The notes under the pieces are model-generated. The model did not search any database, was not told the origin of the DNA, and saw only the letters and a list, made by a program, of their open reading frames with translations. A stretch of DNA of 64,000 nt from Vitis vinifera (taxonomy: Eukaryota; Streptophyta; Magnoliopsida; Vitales; Vitaceae). The position numbers and the translations under genes were made by a program. This document shows positions 47,883 through 61,100 of the stretch, piece after piece. The DNA is taken from positions 27,975,501 to 28,039,500 of the forward strand of contig NC_081818.1 in assembly GCF_030704535.1 (NCBI RefSeq), given 5' to 3'. The number at the start of each line of letters is the position of its first letter. Position 1 is the first letter of the stretch.

Positions 47883-50800
47883 TGTTATCATTAGGGGCCA
47901 TATGTCTCTTTGTTTTCTTCTTAAAGAAAAAAATTCTCCAGTTACAACACTCCCAAATTCAGTGTAGTTCAAATATCATACACCTAGTATAGTCATGCTT
48001 TGCTTAACTGATCCATGCTATTGTTGATGTAAAAACATCTTTTATGTAACCTATCAAAAAGTGAAAACATATTTAATGTACTTGATGGCCATTCCTTAAA
48101 TTGGGAGACTGCCACTTTATATAGGATCAACTTGTTCAACATGTAAATTGAATATTTGTGAAACTCCCTAATCTGGTAACTTTTGTGGATTACTATGATG
48201 TGACCAAAGATCAATGGGTGCTCTCTCATTACAAATGCTAACATTTAGGCTGTGGTAGTTGTCCAACAGGCTTGCAACCAAGACGCGTTGCATGAGTCTG
48301 AGCTATATTATGATGCTATGTGGAGAATATATACCAGATTTCAATAAATTATAAAGTTGTCTTCAGTTACTGCTTGTTCTAAATGTGGGTTCTTACTTCC
48401 CATGGCATTTTTCATTCCTCTAATACATGATTGGGACGGGGGTTATCTGATGAGTTCTATTCATCCATCAAGATTCACGATCTCAAGGTTTTATTTGGGG
48501 AAATGATAATCTTATAAAGAATTGTCTAGTGTCAATTATATTCCGATAGGAGCTACTGAGGAAGTGCATATTTTTCCTTGATCAGCTCTAAAAGCAGAAT
48601 AGATTCTGTTCACGGGGCGGGCACGTACGTGACAGAATGTCCTCAAGCACTTCACGTGGGAAGTGGGTAGCTGTAAAAATTTCTCATAAACATTTACAGA
48701 TTTGTTAGTTTGAAAAGGACACCATTTTGCCAAACTTGCAAGCCCTGCCTGTGTGAGAGAGACTTTCTGGAAGGATAAAGCTTTGACGCCACCCAGATCA
48801 CGGGAATCAATGGCGGGTCTCTATTATGGCACCATAAGAAAACTGGTAACACTCCGGCCCCGTGATACCCTGAGTCCCTGACTCTACTCTTCTCCTGATG
48901 GCCCTTGAAGTCAAAAAGAGTAGGCTTCACGGGCAGGCAATAATGGTGCTCTAATACAGGAGAAAGATGCTCTCCATCTCTCACACTCAATAAGGTAAAA
49001 AGTTTCCACAAGGGCAGTGCTGGTAAACATTTGCTAGATTACACAATTGACCAAATAATCAGTCCATTCTTACCAGCCAGAGTGTCGGTTGGGTAGGAGG
49101 CATAGCTGTATTTGCGTCACTTTTAATCTGTAATGAAGTTTTTCATCTCCTTTCAATGTTCCTGTTCCAACTTCACAATTCCCCTACTCTTCAGTCCCCA
49201 TTTGGATCATGGATTCAGCCTAGTCAGGCAGCAAAGTTGGAAAAATTTCCCACAAATCATATGGATTTGATCCATGGTTCTCAGAAAATAGGCAGTGGAT
49301 GTTGGAGAATTATGAGACATGGAGCTGGGAATTGTCCCCTGATTTTACTCTCTCCGGATATGGGAGATGTTTAGAGCACAATAAAAGAATCATGTATTAA
49401 GATGAGAAACATACCTCACTGATTGTCCTACAACCAGATGCATATCCAGGTCTTTAAATATAGGTACTATTTTCTCATAGTAAGTTCCCTTTGAAATTTT
49501 GGGATGGTTGCAGCTTTTAACTTTTATCAAACAATTACCACCGAAGGTGGTTTTTCCTTTTTTTGTCCTGTGACTGCTCAATTAAAATGGTCGGTTTTGT
49601 CTGGTACTCAGATTCCATCTCATTCACTTGTATCCACATAAAGAACATAATGGCTTGGCCAGAAAAAAAAAAAAAAAAAAAATCCCACTTTCATTTTATT
49701 CTTCCTAGAGGACCTTTATCTACATCTCCTTCCACAACAGCCCTGGGACCCCACTTTTGATAATCATAAGCTTTGTTTCTGAAAATAATTCTGGGCCACA
49801 CCCACAACTCAACGCACATTGAAGTACAAGAAAGAAAGAGGCAAAGCTGCTTGCTTTCTTTGATGGCTTTGTTCAAAGTACCCTTGAAAATATCCCTTCT
49901 TCCCCCCACACCAACCATCTGTTGCCTCTTGTATATAAATCTTATCCCCATCTCGTCTTCTCTGTCTTTATACTAAAGCATGCTATCATGTAATTTAGCT
50001 TCCCCAGTATGGGAAACCCATGAGGAACCCCTGACCATTATGTCTTTTTTCTTTTCCTTGGTTCTTTTTCCTCTCATCCAATCTGTAAGTGACGTTTACT
50101 TGATCATTAAATCATGGCCATTGCTTAGGTTTTTTTTTTGAAACATTAGTTTAATGTGAGATTCCAAACAAACCCTTTCTGGATCTTAACAAAAGGGAAA
50201 CAAAAGTAGTAGGATTCTTAGTTCCAAATCTCCATTTGTTCATAATTGTTATATTAAATAATGGGACAGATGTTGTCAACATTCATGAATTTAATAAATA
50301 GAAGGGAAATAATATAATAAATTCATGAGTGCGAAGCAAATAATACAACATCTATAATGATAGGAGAAACGCCTCTCTAATAGTAGGGCTATTTTTTTCT
50401 CCTAAGAGGATAGATGGGTAAGAGTTATTTGTGGAATATGCTATCGCTCTTATGGAAGTAGACAAAAAATGAAGCTTTATGAAGGTCTTGTTTGTTAGAA
50501 TCACATGGAATTCCATCAACCCTAATGGAAATTTGTAGCATCTTTGAATTAAAGGAAATTCATAGTCATTAAAAAGACTTGAAAGCTCTAAAAATGGAGA
50601 ATAAAGGACCTTGTTTCTTTTGGAAAAGTATTATAATTTTGGAGACGAAAGAAACAGTAGAATTGAAGAAATATGGAAGTTGCAGGGAAGTATAAAGAGG
50701 AAGAGGTGGTGGCAGTGGAGGTTGGACAGAGGGAGGGGGAGACTAAGGTGGGTCAGAAACACATGTCCTATTCAGGCAATATCCATGTGCCCACATGTAT

Positions 50801-51104
50801 GATATATATTTGACGGAGAGAGAAAAAAAGAAGGGAAGAAGAAACAATAAGAGGAAAAAAAGTGAGAGGAGTGAGATGAAAGAGAGTGGGGACACACAGA
50901 AACAAAACCCACCAACAACCCCTCCTCTCATTAGCTCTTCCTCTCCAACATTGGCAGTTACTCTTGTCTCTGCGACTGCTTCTTCTGCTTTCTTATCTTG
51001 GGGTGTTGGTATTCTTCCACTACTGTTTCTGTGTTCACATGTTTTACATATAAGATAGTTGGTTATAGGTTTTATAGAGTGTGTGGGAAGTCTATTGAAG
51101 AAAA
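47883..51104. other. spacer between the VEN4-like gene and the kinase gene
   Basis: The left end is VEN4-like 3'UTR. An island of balanced base composition at about 48580-49020 carries ACGT-core motifs. TGTATATAAATC at about 49929 resembles a TATA box but no coding region follows it. The stretch from about 50600 to 51100 is purine-rich and is probably the kinase promoter and leader, with GAGA-type runs at 50815-50890. No further gene is supported. Confidence 0.55.
48622..48658. promoter_or_regulatory. ACGT-core (G-box/ABRE-like) cluster
   Basis: CACGTACGTG (48622-48631), a perfect palindrome with two overlapping ACGT cores, continues into an ABRE-like ACGTGAC. A G-box CACGTG followed by GG lies at 48653-48658. 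ACGT motifs in pairs bind bZIP factors in many plant promoters. The cluster is about 2.4 kb upstream of the kinase start codon and 0.7 kb past the VEN4-like stop, so its target gene is unclear. Confidence 0.45.
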
Positions 51105-54100
51105 ATGAAGGAGAAGAGTGACGGGTTTGTGAGGGCAGATCAGATAGATCTGAAGAGCTTGGATGAGCAGCTTCAGAGGCATCTCAGCAGAGCATGGACT
51201 ATGGAGCAGAAGAAGGAGCAGCAGGAAGAGAGGCCCAATACTCGAGAAGAGTGGGAGATTGATCCTTCCAAGCTCGTCATCAAGAGTGTCATCGCTCGTG
51301 GCACTTTTGGGACGGTTCATCGTGGGGTTTACGATGGCCAAGATGTTGCAGGTGTGTGGGGCACTGTGTTTTTCTTTGAATACCCATTTATTTGACGTTC
51401 TACGTTGGTTTTCCGTGTGTTTGTGGTGATTATTCGGACACCCATTTGGTTTTTCTTATCCTTTCATGAATATAAGTTCACTTTCTGTTTGGCTGTCGAG
51501 AAAATGTTTGGATGGAAAGGGAAATGCTTAAGAGAGGACCAAATAGGGCCTTGTATTATGAGAAAAAAAAAAGTACAATGGGCATAATTTGGCTGACAAA
51601 AGGGATGGACTTCTAATGACTGATAAGAGTTTAAAATTTTGACGTGGGACTTTTCTTGGTTGAACTTTTGGCTTTTGGGGCCATTTTTAAGGGTTATTTT
51701 CTGTTTTTAGTTTTTTTTGGCTTAGTGGGCGAGGGGAGCTACTGCTTTTACTGTTGCCGGCTCCTAAATATTTATGCCTGCACATATATTCTTTCAAACT
51801 CTGTTTGGTTGATGGGAAAATGCATGAAGAAGAAAAATTTTAAAATTCATTATTGGGGACCAGAACTAATAATTGCCTCCACTAAAATGAAGTTAATACA
51901 AATACTTGGTTTGGTTACACATAGCATTCATTTTAGAAGTTCGAAAACAGAGCATCCTCAGTTTTCTTAGCAACTGAAAGGAGGAAAAGCGTTTTCTTTT
52001 TTTTTTTTGTTTTTCATAAAAGTACTTCCTGTTTTCAGTCTCTGTAGATTATAACAGAGTGCTTTGTGATCAAGCCATGTAGAACCAGCCTTGCAAAACC
52101 CGTGATTCACGAGAAGGAGTTGAGTTGGCAGTTAGCTGCCATAATTTTGATGTCTTTCTTCTTTTTCCTGAACTTTCATGTGTCCCAACTCATTATTGAT
52201 TTGTACTTATTATCTCACTTCTGTGGGGATAAAGTAACACAAATGAAAGCTACTGAATTACCATCAGCCCATTGTAGCCTTGTGTTATATCTTGGCTCTC
52301 CACAAGTGGAAGGCCCAATTGCTTTTGTCTTGAGGAAGGGGGGGCCTTGCCCGTGGGCTTGGCAAATGCGATCTGTTGTTCAAAAGAAAAGTACCAACTG
52401 AAATTGGTGTTATTGTCTATAATATAAAGATCTAATATCAATGCTCAACTCGACAACTCATTAAAAGCTTTGTCTCAACTATCTTGAGTTGGTGGCTGAT
52501 CTAGGCATCAACAACAGTCTCTAACTAAAAGCTACAACCATGTTTGGTTCTGTTTCATAGTTTTAGTTATTTATTTATATTTTACTTATTTATTTATTCT
52601 CATCTTCATGTGATGTTATTTGATTTGGGATCAATATCTTCTGTGATGTGTGGTTGCTTTAGCTATCAGCCGAGGAATTCTTTTTTTTTTTTTTTTTTTT
52701 TATCAGAAGCAAAACATATATATTGAAAATTAAAAAGAAACATGAGAAGGATGAGGAATCCTCCCCATGCTTTACAAACCTGATCAAAAGAACTAAGTAA
52801 ACCTCCACTAACCAAGGAAGGCTATACAAAAGGCCTATACAAGTATAACATCTCCTGACCCTATAACTCAGCTGAGGAATTCTTACTCTTCCAAATTATG
52901 CATATTTAGATCTCAAATGCCAGACCACCATTTCATATTTTTGTTTACCTTTTTCATCCCTTTCTTCTTGCATAGTTAAACTTCTTGATTGGGGAGAGGA
53001 GGGCCACAGAACAGAGGCTGAAATAGCTTCACTTAGAGCAGCTTTTACACAAGAAGTTGTTGTATGGCACAAGCTTGATCATCCTAATGTAACTAAGGTA
53101 TGTTTGTTTGTTTCTGTTTTTCTTTTTGTTTTGTGAATTAAAGTTACATGGTGTAACATATTGCTTCCGTTAATTCATTCTGTGTTGTATCATTATCTGA
53201 TATTATTTCAAACAAAGTTCTAAAAACATGAGGAGTTAATATTGTTTGAAGTCCAGAGATTGAAATGTTGGATAGATATTGAATTTTTCATCCTGCCAAG
53301 ATGGGGAAAAATAAGATGCATGTGATTCCTTACCTCAACCTTGGTCACAATTGAAATAAATTAAATCTTCCAATCAAGTGGTGAGATGAATATTTGCATC
53401 CACAAAAGAAAGTCAAAGTACTATAGCCCTTAATGTTCTCGTAATGGAATTGTTGGCTAATTCATGACTGGTGATAATTTCAATATTGTGGACTTTCATG
53501 ATACTAAACAGCATAAAACTCTGTAACTGTGTTCATATTTCTGATATTTTGAAATGTTGTCATAAAATAATTTACCTGAAATCACCACGTTTTATTCCTT
53601 AGCCTAATCAAACCATCATGTTTGGATAAGATCACAGTGGCTGTCAATTTCATGATACTTTTGAAATAAATTACTTCTAGGCAATAATGTCATCTTTCCC
53701 AAATGCCAATCAGACAGTCTCAGTTGGTGTCAATGATAAGGAAATTACAATGATTTTTTAATTGTAACAAATGTAATAGCATAAAATGATTTTATTTTCT
53801 TATGTTCAAATACTGGAATGGGGTAGTTTTCTCAAATCCAATTGTGATTGTAGCTTAAGCCCAATATGTACTCTATTGGGTGCCTATTTTTCCAATCTTT
53901 AAGGTTGTCCATATATGTGCAAAATGTGGAAAGTCCTAGGTTGACAAGATGAGAGGAGCTGGAGTACTGCATATTGGCATCAAAGGACACATATTGTGTT
54001 GTCCAAGGTGGTCAAAAGAACTTGACAATATTTAAACTTAGAAGTCCCCATAACTCAGAAATATTGCGTTGTCCAATATTATTGTATGTATGTGCTTCTC

Positions 54101-55956
54101 TGTGATGTCAATTGCTGCAGAAATATTTCTAACCCCAAAATTGAGTGCAAAATTGCAAACTGGCAATTTGGGCAAGCTGCAAACCAAGTCATCAGAAGAA
54201 CTTGACAATATTTGAACTTAGAAGTCCATGACTCTATGCTCTCAGTCTAACGAGCATCTACTTATATCTTATGGCCTGCCTAGCCTCTGCCTCCATTTTG
54301 CTTGAACCTATTCCCATCCCAATCTCAAGCTTCAATAGACAAGTAATAGCTACATAGTATGGTGATCAGTGTTCCTAGAACACTGAAAAAGGCTAAAACA
54401 GTCATGGCTGACTGGGCAGTAGCAAAACCTAGTCTGGTCTATACTTGCTTGCACTTTTGGCACTTGGCATGATACTTCTTATTATGTGTTGAACATGTGT
54501 GCTTGCTCGTACTTTGATACTCATAAGCTAGATGTCATAATAAAGGATACCACGGCAAAGGTGCTGTGACTGCTATTTTTACTGGAGTTTTTATCCACTA
54601 GTAGAAGATTTTTTTTCTTAAAAAAAAAGGAGACAAATTTCGACATCTTTAAGTCTGTATAACTGCAGATAGCCGGTTCAATAGGTCTAGCTGAAATTTG
54701 TTGTCTAAAAAGGTTGTTGAATTGCCTTGCTTGAAGGTTTGGCCCCAGATTTAGTGGGTTAGCAGGATTAATGTGTAGCCAATCCCCAATAATTTAGGGC
54801 AGGAAGTGGAATACATGATTTTTCTTCTAGGCAATAACAGCTGAGGTGCATCCTTGTGACTGCCTCAGTATTAATCAATGCCTAATCAATAAACTATTCT
54901 GTTGCCTTCCATATGTATTAAAAATTTAAAACAACGTTATAATCAACAAAAACTAGAAATGCCGCATGGCTTTGTATGATAATAACCAATTCTGCTGCCA
55001 ACTTTGATGATCTTTCTTCTTTTATTGTTTCACCATTTAGATTCTGCTTCTAAGTCAAATAGCATGTTCAAGATTTGCCACATTCTGTAAACTCTTTACC
55101 TTTGCTGATTTCTACTTTGTTCCATGTTGAGGGTTGAAATGATATTGTTATCGTGCTGGGCTGGTGCTCATTGCTGCAAAATGTTCTTGTAATATACCCC
55201 TGGATTATTTCCTTAAAGATTCTGTTTAATATGGTCAATCTATAACCTCTTCTTATTTCCTTGTCTACATCTACTGAACAAGGAAAAAAATGTAGTGCAG
55301 CATGGGTATCACTACTCAGAAATTGTCTGGAATCCTTTGTTATTGCAAATTGTCTTTGTAATTTTAAATGTGAATTTCCTTTTGCAGTTCATTGGGGCTA
55401 CAATTGGCTCATCAGAGCTAAACATACAAACAGAAAATGGTCACATTGGCATGCCAAGTACTGTATGTTGTGTTGTTGTTGAATATCTTCCTGGGGGAGC
55501 ACTGAAATCTTACCTCATAAAGAACCATAGAAGGAAGCTGGCTTTCAAAGTAGTTGTCCAACTGGCACTAGATCTTGCACGAGGGTCAAACTCTCACGCC
55601 CCATCTGTATCTTATTTTATTCTTCAAATCTTTCAAATGTGAATTATTTTCCATTGACATTTTTTTGAGGTTTGGCATGTCAAAGATTTTCTTTCACTTG
55701 CAAGATATTGAAGTTGCGCTTAGGAACTCAGCCTTTGAGCTACTCTTCTGTCTATTTTTTAGGTTGAGCTATCTTCATTCTAAGAAGATTGTCCACAGAG
55801 ATGTGAAAACAGAGAACATGCTTCTGGACAAGACTCGTACTTTAAAAATTGCTGACTTTGGGGTTGCTCGCATGGAGGCTTCAAATCCTAATGACATGAC
55901 AGGCGAGACTGGAACCCTTGGTTACATGGCACCAGAGGTATTCGCTTGGTTACTAA

Positions 55957-55993
<37 letters not shown>

Positions 55994-57190
55994 TCAGCTG
56001 ATCAGAGGGCTGCATATGCCACTTACACAATTGGGTAATTATTGAAACTGGTGTATATGAAGGGTCTAATTGTTCCAAGAAAGGTGCGTGTGCAATTTCA
56101 ACTGAAAGTCACTGTTAGACCCTGTGACAGAATAGATAAACCTTTATTCTTCTATAGATTTTCTACGTTTCATTAGAAATCATTTTCCGATAGAAAACAC
56201 AAGTTTCTGTTGACTACATCACCAAACAACGAGATTAATTCAAATGGTTTTTAAATCTTTGCTACATGGCCAAATTATGTCTTTGTTGGTGTATTCTAGA
56301 GGTATACCTGTCTTAGAAAACCAGGCGGAAATTTTTTCTTCTGTCCTGCATATAGAGAAGCACAGGTATCATTATAGTTATTGCTTGAAGCTGCAGTTTG
56401 TCTCCTTTACTGGAAATGATTTCTGCAACAAACCAAGAGCCTGAGTGTATCTGTATCTGCCAAAGTGGCTTCACTTGCTTGGCTTCTAGCCAGCTCTTAA
56501 AACGTCAAATTATATAATCAATTCAATGACTTGGCTTTCCATAGCAGTTGTTGATACTATATGTGACTTCTTTAAGCTCCTGAGTAGTTTATTGGCTTGG
56601 AATGGGACAGGTTCTCAATGGCAACCCGTATAATAGGAAATGCGATGTGTACAGTTTTGGTATCTGCTTGTGGGAAATTTATTGCTGTGACATGCCATAT
56701 CCAGATCTCAGCTTCTCAGAAGTGACCTCAGCTGTTGTCCGCCAGGTACTGAACACACAAGCTTGATTGAACTATCATATTTCACAATAGGAAAAATAAA
56801 AACGTACCATGATTGATATATCATATAATGGTATTAAAGGTTAATAACAGTTAGACCAGCTGGTAGTAATGTTTTATTTAATTTTTATGCTATGTAATAC
56901 AACATGTTTGCTGCTGATAAGTGCTACAGCCACTGTATTAGACATTGTATATTAGAAGAATAATTAAACTTGTATAAGTACAGAATCTGAGGCCTGAGAT
57001 ACCTCGTTGTTGCCCGAGCTCTCTTGCGAATGTAATGAAGCGATGCTGGGATGCTAACCCTGACAAGCGCCCAGAGATGGACGAGGTGGTATCGATGCTG
57101 GAGGGCATTGACACATCCAAGGGTGGAGGTATGATCCCTCTAGATCAACCTCAAGGCTGTTTCTGTTTTGGCAAGTACCGAGGGCCTTGA
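51105..57190 (+). CDS. Raf-like MAPKKK, CBC1/CBC2-type serine/threonine kinase
   Basis: Cytosolic Raf-like protein kinase of the group containing Arabidopsis CBC1 (At3g01490) and CBC2 (At5g50000), which act in guard cells in stomatal responses to light and CO2. Six exons, 51105-51351, 52976-53097, 55388-55584, 55763-55937, 56611-56745 and 56984-57190, join to 1083 nt, 360 residues. A plant-specific N-terminus ([20 protein letters not shown]) precedes the kinase domain. Kinase landmarks are complete: glycine loop [18 protein letters not shown]-binding Lys in [14 protein letters not shown] catalytic loop, DFG (IADFGVAR), GTLGYMAPE, and the [20 protein letters not shown] region. The C-terminus ends [14 protein letters not shown], characteristic of this subgroup. 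Introns 1 and 2 are long (1.6 and 2.3 kb); intron 1 has a LINE tail. Which of CBC1 or CBC2 it corresponds to cannot be told from the sequence alone. Confidence 0.93.
52666..52884 (-). mobile_element. short LINE 3' end with target-site duplication in kinase intron 1
   Basis: A run of about 21 T at 52680 onward followed by TATCAGAAGCAAAACATATA is a reversed poly-A tail. About 185 bp of element follow. The insertion is framed by a direct repeat: TCAGCCGAGGAATTCTT at about 52667-52683 and TCAGCTGAGGAATTCTT at 52868-52884, with one mismatch. This is the expected mark of target-primed insertion of a severely 5'-truncated LINE, antisense to the gene. Confidence 0.8.
54011..54227. repeat. dispersed direct repeat in kinase intron 2
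   Basis: AGAACTTGACAATATTTAAA with the following CTTAGAAGTCC near 54017-54047 recurs near 54196-54227 as AGAACTTGACAATATTTGAA with the same end. The two 38-nt blocks are about 179 bp apart. A fainter similarity around ATTGTGTTGTCCAA and ATTGCGTTGTCCAA suggests a larger old duplication. Confidence 0.7.
55963..55989. repeat. (CT)n microsatellite just after a kinase exon
   Basis: A CT run begins 26 bp into intron 4, after the donor of the exon ending at 55937. It resembles the case at 3489 in FTB, where a (CT)n tract also follows a splice donor in the sense direction. Confidence 0.9.
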
Positions 57191-58153
57191 AAGAATTGCT
57201 CTCTAAAGCAAAGAGATGGTACAGAGTTCTGGAAATCCAGCTTGTATTTAATTTAAGGTGGAAGATTTGGGATTTCAGAGATGAAGGGATACAGAAATGC
57301 GGTTTGGTTTTAGCCTTTTAGGATAAGAGGAACTCATCAATTTCTGTTTGTTTGTCGGATTTTTGGATGCTGTAAATCTTTTCTTCTTTCGTTTTCCCTT
57401 AAAAAGGAAATTGTGTATTTGATAGAGTGGCCGATTCCAGGATTTGTTGGCCTAAACAACGTTTCTGTAAGATGAGCTTTCATGTAACAGTCAGATATTG
57501 CCATGTTGAACTGTTAATTCAACAGGGTAAATTGCTAAAAAATGCCTTTCCTGATGTGCATTACTGAGGGCTTAATTTGGAACAATTTTTTCCCCATGAG
57601 CACTGAAATAGTCCATGACCCCAGCTCAGACCATCTGAGCACCCCTGTACTGCAGCACAGTGCTTGCTCATATGAACAAGGTTGATCCAACAGAAGGCAG
57701 ACCCACTGGGCCAGTTATCTGCAAAATCCCATTCTGTGTATATCATCCCATCTTCTTTAAGAGGATGAGATTCCAGTTCTTGGACCATTTGATTTCTGCC
57801 ATTCTGGAAGGATAACATATCTGTTGTTGACAATATATCAACCTTCTTTTGTAACGGTAGGCGTCAAAGCCCTTTAGAATTGTTTCCATCAGCTTTTTCC
57901 TGTTCAGGAACTCAGATTTATATCCAATTTCACTATGAAAGCATTCATTTAGAGGCACTTATTGAGTTCAGAGTGCTTATAAATCAATATGGATAAGCAT
58001 TGTCTGAAATGAATACAGTCAACTTGAAATCAGGGAACAAAACAATGTACTTAAAAAACAAAGCATGCTGCTCTCTTATTAGCCAAACCGATTTGTAGGG
58101 CATGGCAGGCTCACAATCATGCATGTTATTTGATTTTCATGGTACAGGGAGAG
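57191..58153. other. 3' region between the kinase gene and CYP38
   Basis: The two genes converge here. The first 350 bp or so are probably kinase 3'UTR. On the minus strand, overlapping open frames at 57561-57833 and 57743-57958 are unusually free of stops but match no family I recognise. They could be an old gene fragment or chance. I make no gene call. Confidence 0.45.
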
Positions 58154-61100
58154 CTAGCCAGCAACAATCTTGTAACTTGGATTAACTAGGTTATCCAGTC
58201 CAGAGACTACTTGAATTGATTCTATCACATCACCAACTTTGAGATCTGCCAACAAAATTTCATTTTCTGTCACATATCCAAACACTGCATAACGGCCATC
58301 CAATATATTGGCATTACTAGGAGTCAGTTCACTTTCTTTCAGTAGCCAAAATATCTGGCTTGACGCGGAATTATCGTCAAATTCCTGCAGAGTAAAATGA
58401 AAAAACAAAAAAAGAACAAATATCATTTAGCCATCAAGTCCATACACATATGTAGAAATAGCCATGGTATGAATTAGAGTTCTTACATCTCTTGCCATGG
58501 CCATTGTTCCAAATGCATTAAATGGAAGCTTTGTTTGAGCCTTGTACAGACCAAGCTCCTGTTCAAACACCAATTATATCAAGCCTTGACAGATCAAAGC
58601 AATCATCGAGATTTTAGGACAGATTATGAAGTCTTTTGACCAAAAATATATCAAAGAGCATTAAGACAATTAGCAGAAAAGAGAGGAACGAAGAAACTAA
58701 CACAAGGGGAAAAATGAAGTACTAAACGCTAAGGTATTATGCCTTCCATTTGAAGAAGCTGGTTAAAAGTGTCCAGGTCAATACTGGACTCTTCTGATTG
58801 GGCACCATACAATTTCCACAGTTAATGTTAAATATCCAAGAGTCTGATTAGAGTTTTTTTTTTTTTTTTAGTTCTTCTATTTTTCAAGGAACTCCTCGAT
58901 AAAGCTATTAAACTTATTGACTGTAATTACTAGACTAAACTCGAGATATTCTTTTTCTTTTACAATAAATTACAGTGCATCTAGGGCAGCTATTTTTCAC
59001 ACACATGATTTAATTATTTTAATCATTTTACTTGTCCAACCTGCCGGGATAGCCCAATTGGTCAGGGCGAACATTGTGAAGTCTGGTCTCACTAACTGGC
59101 ACATGGTCCTAGGTTTGAATCCTGTTACTGATGATACCCTGAATTTATACGATGTTGGTTGTTGCAAGGCGGTCAACACCCTAAGGTTTGGGTCCCCATG
59201 GAGAGTCCTAAGGGCTTAGCCATGGAAGGTTCCTCGATTATAAAAAATAAAAAAATAAAAAAATAAAAAAATTATTTTACTCATCCATTTATTTATTTTC
59301 ATGAATGGAGCACTATTGATCACTTAAAATGCAGGATATAGAATTTAAGTCATCCGCCTCATGGTTTCATTTATCGAAAGCAAGTGAATATGCATGTGTT
59401 GTGGGTAAAGGGATTTGATATTGATTAATTTCTACTAATATGCTTTTACTAGAAACATTATTTATTCTCTACAAGTTTAAGGAATGTTCAACAAATAATT
59501 AAATTTATGTTGAAGAGAGAAAAGTCAGAGAGAGAGAGAGATTACTTCCAAAGTCGCTCCGTAGAAAGGTATTTTTTCTCCTTCCACCATGATTTCAAGT
59601 GGTACTGTCCGGGGCTTTTCTGTACTTGGATCAATAAAGCCCTCTGCAGGACCCTCAGGATCTCCAGTTTGAACAACAAATCCATCAGCTGCAACAAAAA
59701 GTAAATCTGAGTTTTATCGAAAGAAAACTATCAACTTAGCATTGTATACAATATGAAATTATCAACTAAGCATGATGGAGGCAGTAGTAATTGGAAGGCA
59801 AAGAGGGGGGAGTGGAGAAGAAGGGGCAGGGGGAGAGGACGGCTTGTGGGGTCGGTGGTGGAGGGGTTGCTAGACCTCCATTCATCCAATAGTTAGAAAC
59901 ACTTGAATCAGTTAGTCATTATCCTGTTTTTAGATGATGCATAATGACATCAAACTGAATCAAAAAATGTCAAATAGAGGGTCAAGGTTCATTGCAATTG
60001 AACATGTAATCTTACTTCCATAGGGCAGTCCACAAAATTGATATGCTTATTGTCCGAACTAGTAAAGAAAAGCTCCAGTCTACACAATTGCATAAGTTTC
60101 AATTTAAGATTTAAGATATCTTACCTCTTTGGATTTCCATGCCATCATAAAAGTGCCTCTCCACCAAATCTAAAAAATTCCCAGAGGTTACTGGGGCATT
60201 GTAACCATCTAGAACTATTCGAAGCACACACTCATCCAGGTTAGGATTGTCCTTGACCTTGACCTTCATATCCACGGTTGCCCTCCCCTTCAAGAGAGGC
60301 ATGTTTTGGTATTCTTCAGGCACTTCGTATGGGAAGCCATCCACCATATCCTCTTCAACACTGCAGAAATGCAATGCCCCAGGAAGATCTCAGCTGCAGT
60401 CAATGACAAGGGTATATATGAGAATATATTATTTTAAGAGGATTAGCTTGTACAAGTCCTTCCCAACTGTGTTAAAAATAGGACCTACTACAAGTATGAT
60501 ATGGTTATTAAAGATCATTCCCCAATAGGTCTAAGGAAAACCTTCATCACAATGACCCCCTGTTTTAGCCTTCTAGGTTGCATCAGACACATTCCCTTGT
60601 CTAACACTAATGTTTAAAGTTTAAATCTTTCTAAGGTTGCAGTGATATAACCTTGTTCCTTATTGGACACCAACACCCATATTAGGAGAAGATCCTAGGA
60701 AATGCCTGGTAACGCCTTCAGGTTGTTGTACCCTTGAGCCACAGGAATCATCAATAAACCAGAGTTCTCACAACATATTTCAGGCTAGATATAAATTACC
60801 TCAGGAGCTTCTTTTCAGACACTTCTCACACATTTTTTTTACGGGTTAAAGATATATTAGATTGTCAACCACAAGGAGGACCAATAGACATTTTTGTCAT
60901 TCTGAATTGAGAAAAAATTTGGAAACATAATACAAAGACTCAATATCAGGGCCTTGCCCCACAAATCTGAAATTCCCAATCTTACCTTCACGTTGCATTT
61001 TGGAACTATACAATAGTAAACACCCATTTCACTTCCTCTGTTTTCTGGTATGTTTAAGAAAGTAATAAATAAAGCTTTAGTATGCCATTGTTAATGAGTT

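Noticed and set aside
49662-49682. A-run at 49662 as a possible LINE or SINE tail
   Set aside because: The upstream sequence has no pol III boxes or LINE domain, and no target-site duplication was found.
49920-50100. Small transcribed gene downstream of a TATA-like TGTATATAAATC
   Set aside because: No coding frame, no recognisable microRNA and no clear hairpin could be seen.
391-57190. Possible abscisic acid and stomatal gene cluster (FTB/ERA1 and a CBC-type kinase in one window)
   Set aside because: The two genes are more than 40 kb apart with unrelated genes between them, and plant pathways of this kind are not clustered. Coincidence is the simplest reading.
59041-59125. A functional tRNA gene at the SINE head
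   Set aside because: A and B boxes are present but the spacing and missing cloverleaf stems, plus the body, tail and flanking repeats, show a SINE.
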